From the NCBI GenBank assembly GCA_030535795.1, contig JAUNRE010000008.1, positions 1 through 45,009 of the forward strand: a stretch of 45,009 nucleotides of DNA. The letters are read 5' to 3'. The DNA comes from Akkermansia sp. (GTDB lineage Bacteria; Verrucomicrobiota; Verrucomicrobiia; Verrucomicrobiales; Akkermansiaceae). Below the pieces are notes generated by a model. It saw nothing but the letters and a program-made list of their open reading frames with translations. It was not told where the DNA came from and made no database searches. Of this stretch, positions 42,702 through 45,009 are shown one piece after another. The stretch's first letter is position 1. Every line of letters begins with the position of its first letter. The position numbers and the translations under genes are program-made.

Positions 42702-45009
42702 TCATGAGACGGAGGAATCCAGGAAGCCCTTAATGCACCCGATTCGCGTAGGATGTCGCAGCTTACGCAGCGCCTTCGCCTCAATCTGGCGAATACGCTC
42801 GCGGGTCACATTGAACTGACGCCCCACTTCTTCCAGCGTACGGGGATTACCATCTTTCAAACCGAAGCGCTGCTCGATGACGGCGCGCTCGCGCTCATTG
42901 AGCGTATTGAGCACACCGGAAAGCTTTTCTCGCAGAGAATTGAAAGCGGCACCATCCATGGGATTCTCCGCGCTCTTATCCTCCAGGAAATCGCCGAAGG
43001 AAGTATCGTCCGAATCACCCACAGGCTGCTGCATCGAGATGGGCTGCTGAGCCATCTTGAGCACACTGCGCACACGCTCCACCTGCATACCGCTCTCAGC
43101 GGCTATCTCTTCAGGGGAAGGCTCGCGGCCCAGATCCTGCACCAGCTTCTTCTGCACACGCATGAGCTTGTTGATGGTCTCAATCATGTGCACGGGAATG
43201 CGAATCGTACGAGCCTGGTCAGCAATCGAACGCGTGATAGCTTGGCGAATCCACCATGTCGCATAGGTAGAGAACTTGTAACCACGGCGATACTCGAACT
43301 TCTCAACCGCTTTCATCAGCCCCATGTTGCCCTCCTGAATCAAATCCAGGAATGCAAGGCCTCGGTTGGTGTACTTTTTGGCGATGGAAATCACGAGACG
43401 CAGGTTTGCCTCAATCATCTCCTTCTTCGCGGCCTTGGCTTCCTTCATCGATTCCTTCATGGCCTGGTAATTCACCAGGAATTCATCAATGGGCATCCAG
43501 AGCTGCACCTCAATTTCCGTGATGTAATCCTTGTAATCCTTGTTGTCGTAGTTGCCTTCGTACTGGCGGCGCAACTTCATGACACGCTGGCGAATCTCGC
43601 GCATACGCCCCACAAAGTCCTCGTACACCTTACCCTTGAAGCTGAACTTGCGGTAGAGGGTATCGAGCGATTCCAGAATGGAGTCAAACTCCTTCTGAGC
43701 AGCATCCACACCCTTATTGCGGCGGCGGGCGCGGCGCAGGTTATTGTAGGCGGCCTGCGCATCGTCGTGCATCTCGTAAATCTTGTTGATGAGCGGCTGA
43801 ATATCCTTGAAGTACTGCTCACGGTGGTCGATATTCTTATCTGCCACCACGCGATCGAAGCGCTCTTTATTCTGAAGAACACGCTGAGCTGTTTCAAGAT
43901 ACTGCGTCGCTACAACACCGAACTTGTGCAGGCGAGTCTGCAGATCATTCTCTGCGTGGTCAATACGGATGGAAAGGCTCACTTCCTGCTCACGCTTGAG
44001 CAGATCTTTCTGCCCCATCTGCTTGAGGTACATGCGCACGGGATCATCGAGAATATCGAGCTTAGCCTCCATCTTCTCGTTTTCATCCTCCTCGCCGGAC
44101 TCCACCAGACGCTGACGCTCACTGTAGTTATCCACATCAGAGGCGTCAATAATGTCGAAGTTCATGCCGCGCAGGCGCTCCATGAGCTCCTCATGGTCGG
44201 CCGGGTTAATCATGTCGTTGGGCAGCACGTCATTGATATCATCATACGTCAGATACCCCTGCTCTGTTGCCAACACAATCAGCTCACGCACCTTCTCCTG
44301 CACCACGGGCGAATCCACAAGGCGCACATTCTTACCCTTGGGCCCCTTCAAATCAGCCAGCGAAATAGGAGCAATCGTAGCCGACTCATCGCGCACTTCC
44401 ACCCCAATGGAGTGCAGACGCTCGAAAAGGCGCTCCGTATCCTGCTCCTCGTACCCATCCATGGGCAGAGAGGAGAAAATATCATCATCCGTCACATAGC
44501 CGCCGTTCTTGCGGGCAATGGCCAGCAGGTTCTTAAATGCCGTTTTCAGCGTAATATCATCGGGGAAGAAATCCTGAAGTTCACGCGCCGTGATACGCGG
44601 CGGCGTGTAGCCGTTCTTGCGGCGGGAGGAGGATTTCTTTTTGGCAGGAACAGCTTCTTCCTCAAACTCAGGAATTTCTTCCTCGTCAGCCACAGCCTCC
44701 AACTCTTCATCATTGAGCTCGTCATCGAGTTCATCCTTCAGCTCAGGTTCCTCGACGGGCACCTCTTTCTTTTTGGCAGGAGCGGGGGCTTTTTTCTTGC
44801 TCTCCGACTTTTTGGGCGCAGCAGCCTTTTCCTTAGCCGGAGCCTTCTTGGCAGGGGCTTCCTTGGCTACAGGCTTCTGAGCGGCCTCCGCAGCGGGCTT
44901 GGCAGGTGCTGCGGCTTTCTTGGCGGCAGGCTTCTTGGCTGCGGGTTTAGTAGCGGCCTTTTCTTCAACCTTGGGGGCAGCTTTGGCAGCAGGCTTAGCA
45001 GCTGCTTTG
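42702..45009 (-). CDS. rpoD: Primary sigma factor RpoD, N-terminus beyond the window
   Basis: The reading frame stays open to the window edge, giving at least 769 residues; a GTG at 44762 is unlikely to be the true start. The visible N-terminal part (44763-45009) is Lys/Ala/Pro-rich, like histone H1 tails. An acidic stretch follows, then two successive modules resembling sigma region 1.1 (about 44395-44565 and 44130-44310). Region 1.2 is [12 protein letters not shown] non-conserved region follows, then region 2 ([29 protein letters not shown]), region 3, and region 4 with [13 protein letters not shown] and [20 protein letters not shown]. These regions identify the housekeeping sigma-70. It precedes the secretin operon on the same strand, separated by a terminator. 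Confidence 0.96.
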   Translation of the reverse strand, partial: KAAAKPAAKAAPKVEEKAATKPAAKKPAAKKAAAPAKPAAEAAQKPVAKEAPAKKAPAKEKAAAPKKSESKKKAPAPAKKKEVPVEEPELKDELDDELNDEELEAVADEEEIPEFEEEAVPAKKKSSSRRKNGYTPPRITARELQDFFPDDITLKTAFKNLLAIARKNGGYVTDDDIFSSLPMDGYEEQDTERLFERLHSIGVEVRDESATIAPISLADLKGPKGKNVRLVDSPVVQEKVRELIVLATEQGYLTYDDINDVLPNDMINPADHEELMERLRGMNFDIIDASDVDNYSERQRLVESGEEDENEKMEAKLDILDDPVRMYLKQMGQKDLLKREQEVSLSIRIDHAENDLQTRLHKFGVVATQYLETAQRVLQNKERFDRVVADKNIDHREQYFKDIQPLINKIYEMHDDAQAAYNNLRRARRRNKGVDAAQKEFDSILESLDTLYRKFSFKGKVYEDFVGRMREIRQRVMKLRRQYEGNYDNKDYKDYITEIEVQLWMPIDEFLVNYQAMKESMKEAKAAKKEMIEANLRLVISIAKKYTNRGLAFLDLIQEGNMGLMKAVEKFEYRRGYKFSTYATWWIRQAITRSIADQARTIRIPVHMIETINKLMRVQKKLVQDLGREPSPEEIAAESGMQVERVRSVLKMAQQPISMQQPVGDSDDTSFGDFLEDKSAENPMDGAAFNSLREKLSGVLNTLNERERAVIEQRFGLKDGNPRTLEEVGRQFNVTRERIRQIEAKALRKLRHPTRIGCIKGFLDSSVS

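Noticed and set aside
44762..44762. GTG at 44762 as the rpoD start codon
   Set aside because: The frame stays open to the window edge with a consistent Lys/Ala/Pro-rich composition, so the true start is more likely outside the window.

Overview
The window looks like chromosomal DNA of a Verrucomicrobiota bacterium, most plausibly an Akkermansia-like gut lineage. The grounds are a moderately GC-rich composition, a family GH89 alpha-N-acetylglucosaminidase, a Minf_1886-type protein, an ECF sigma factor paired with a Ser/Thr kinase, secretin and pseudopilin genes, and almost no Shine-Dalgarno sequences. The phylum call is inference from gene content. No 16S rRNA lies in the window.

Layout. 1-2276 (+): end of a GspE/PilB ATPase, a GspF/PilC platform protein and a GspG-like major pseudopilin, closed by a terminator. 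2349-4550 (+): GH89 glycosidase. 4538-5084: a non-coding composite palindromic repeat between convergent genes. 5115-9867 (-): plsY, gpsA, an ECF sigma factor and a membrane Ser/Thr kinase. 10244-10435 (+): tRNA-Phe and tRNA-Pro with promoter and terminator. 10670-31825 (+): a 21-kb run of twelve tightly packed genes. 31840-32526 (-): type I dehydroquinate dehydratase. 32631-35921 (+): Minf_1886 protein, agmatine deiminase, a secreted protein and two paralogous membrane proteins. 35918-45009 (-): a DUF6714-like protein, then folD, a DUF374-type acyltransferase, an AsmA-like protein and a TPR-containing secretin in one operon, with rpoD running off the right edge.

The 12-gene run is the most interesting part. 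In order it encodes: a single-TM protein with an Asp in its membrane helix; a FHA protein; a MotA/TolQ/ExbB-type 4-TM protein; a signal-peptide metzincin protease fused through a TM helix to a cytoplasmic FHA domain; a membrane-anchored protein resembling a detached protease prodomain; a signal-peptide VWA domain fused through a TM helix to FHA; a FHA-like protein; a tandem PP2C phosphatase with a TM helix; and four kinase-TM-Sel1 proteins, the third an obvious pseudokinase. The layout suggests a trans-envelope phospho-signalling machine: kinases and phosphatase write and erase Ser/Thr phosphates in the cytoplasm, FHA domains read them, and VWA, protease and Sel1 domains face the periplasm, possibly with an ion-driven motor unit. 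It recalls the TerY-P triad and the T6SS PpkA/PppA/Fha module but matches neither.

Four protein-coding promoters with 17-bp spacers sit so close to their start codons that the mRNAs should be leaderless or nearly so. Together with the lack of Shine-Dalgarno sites, this suggests unusual translation initiation.
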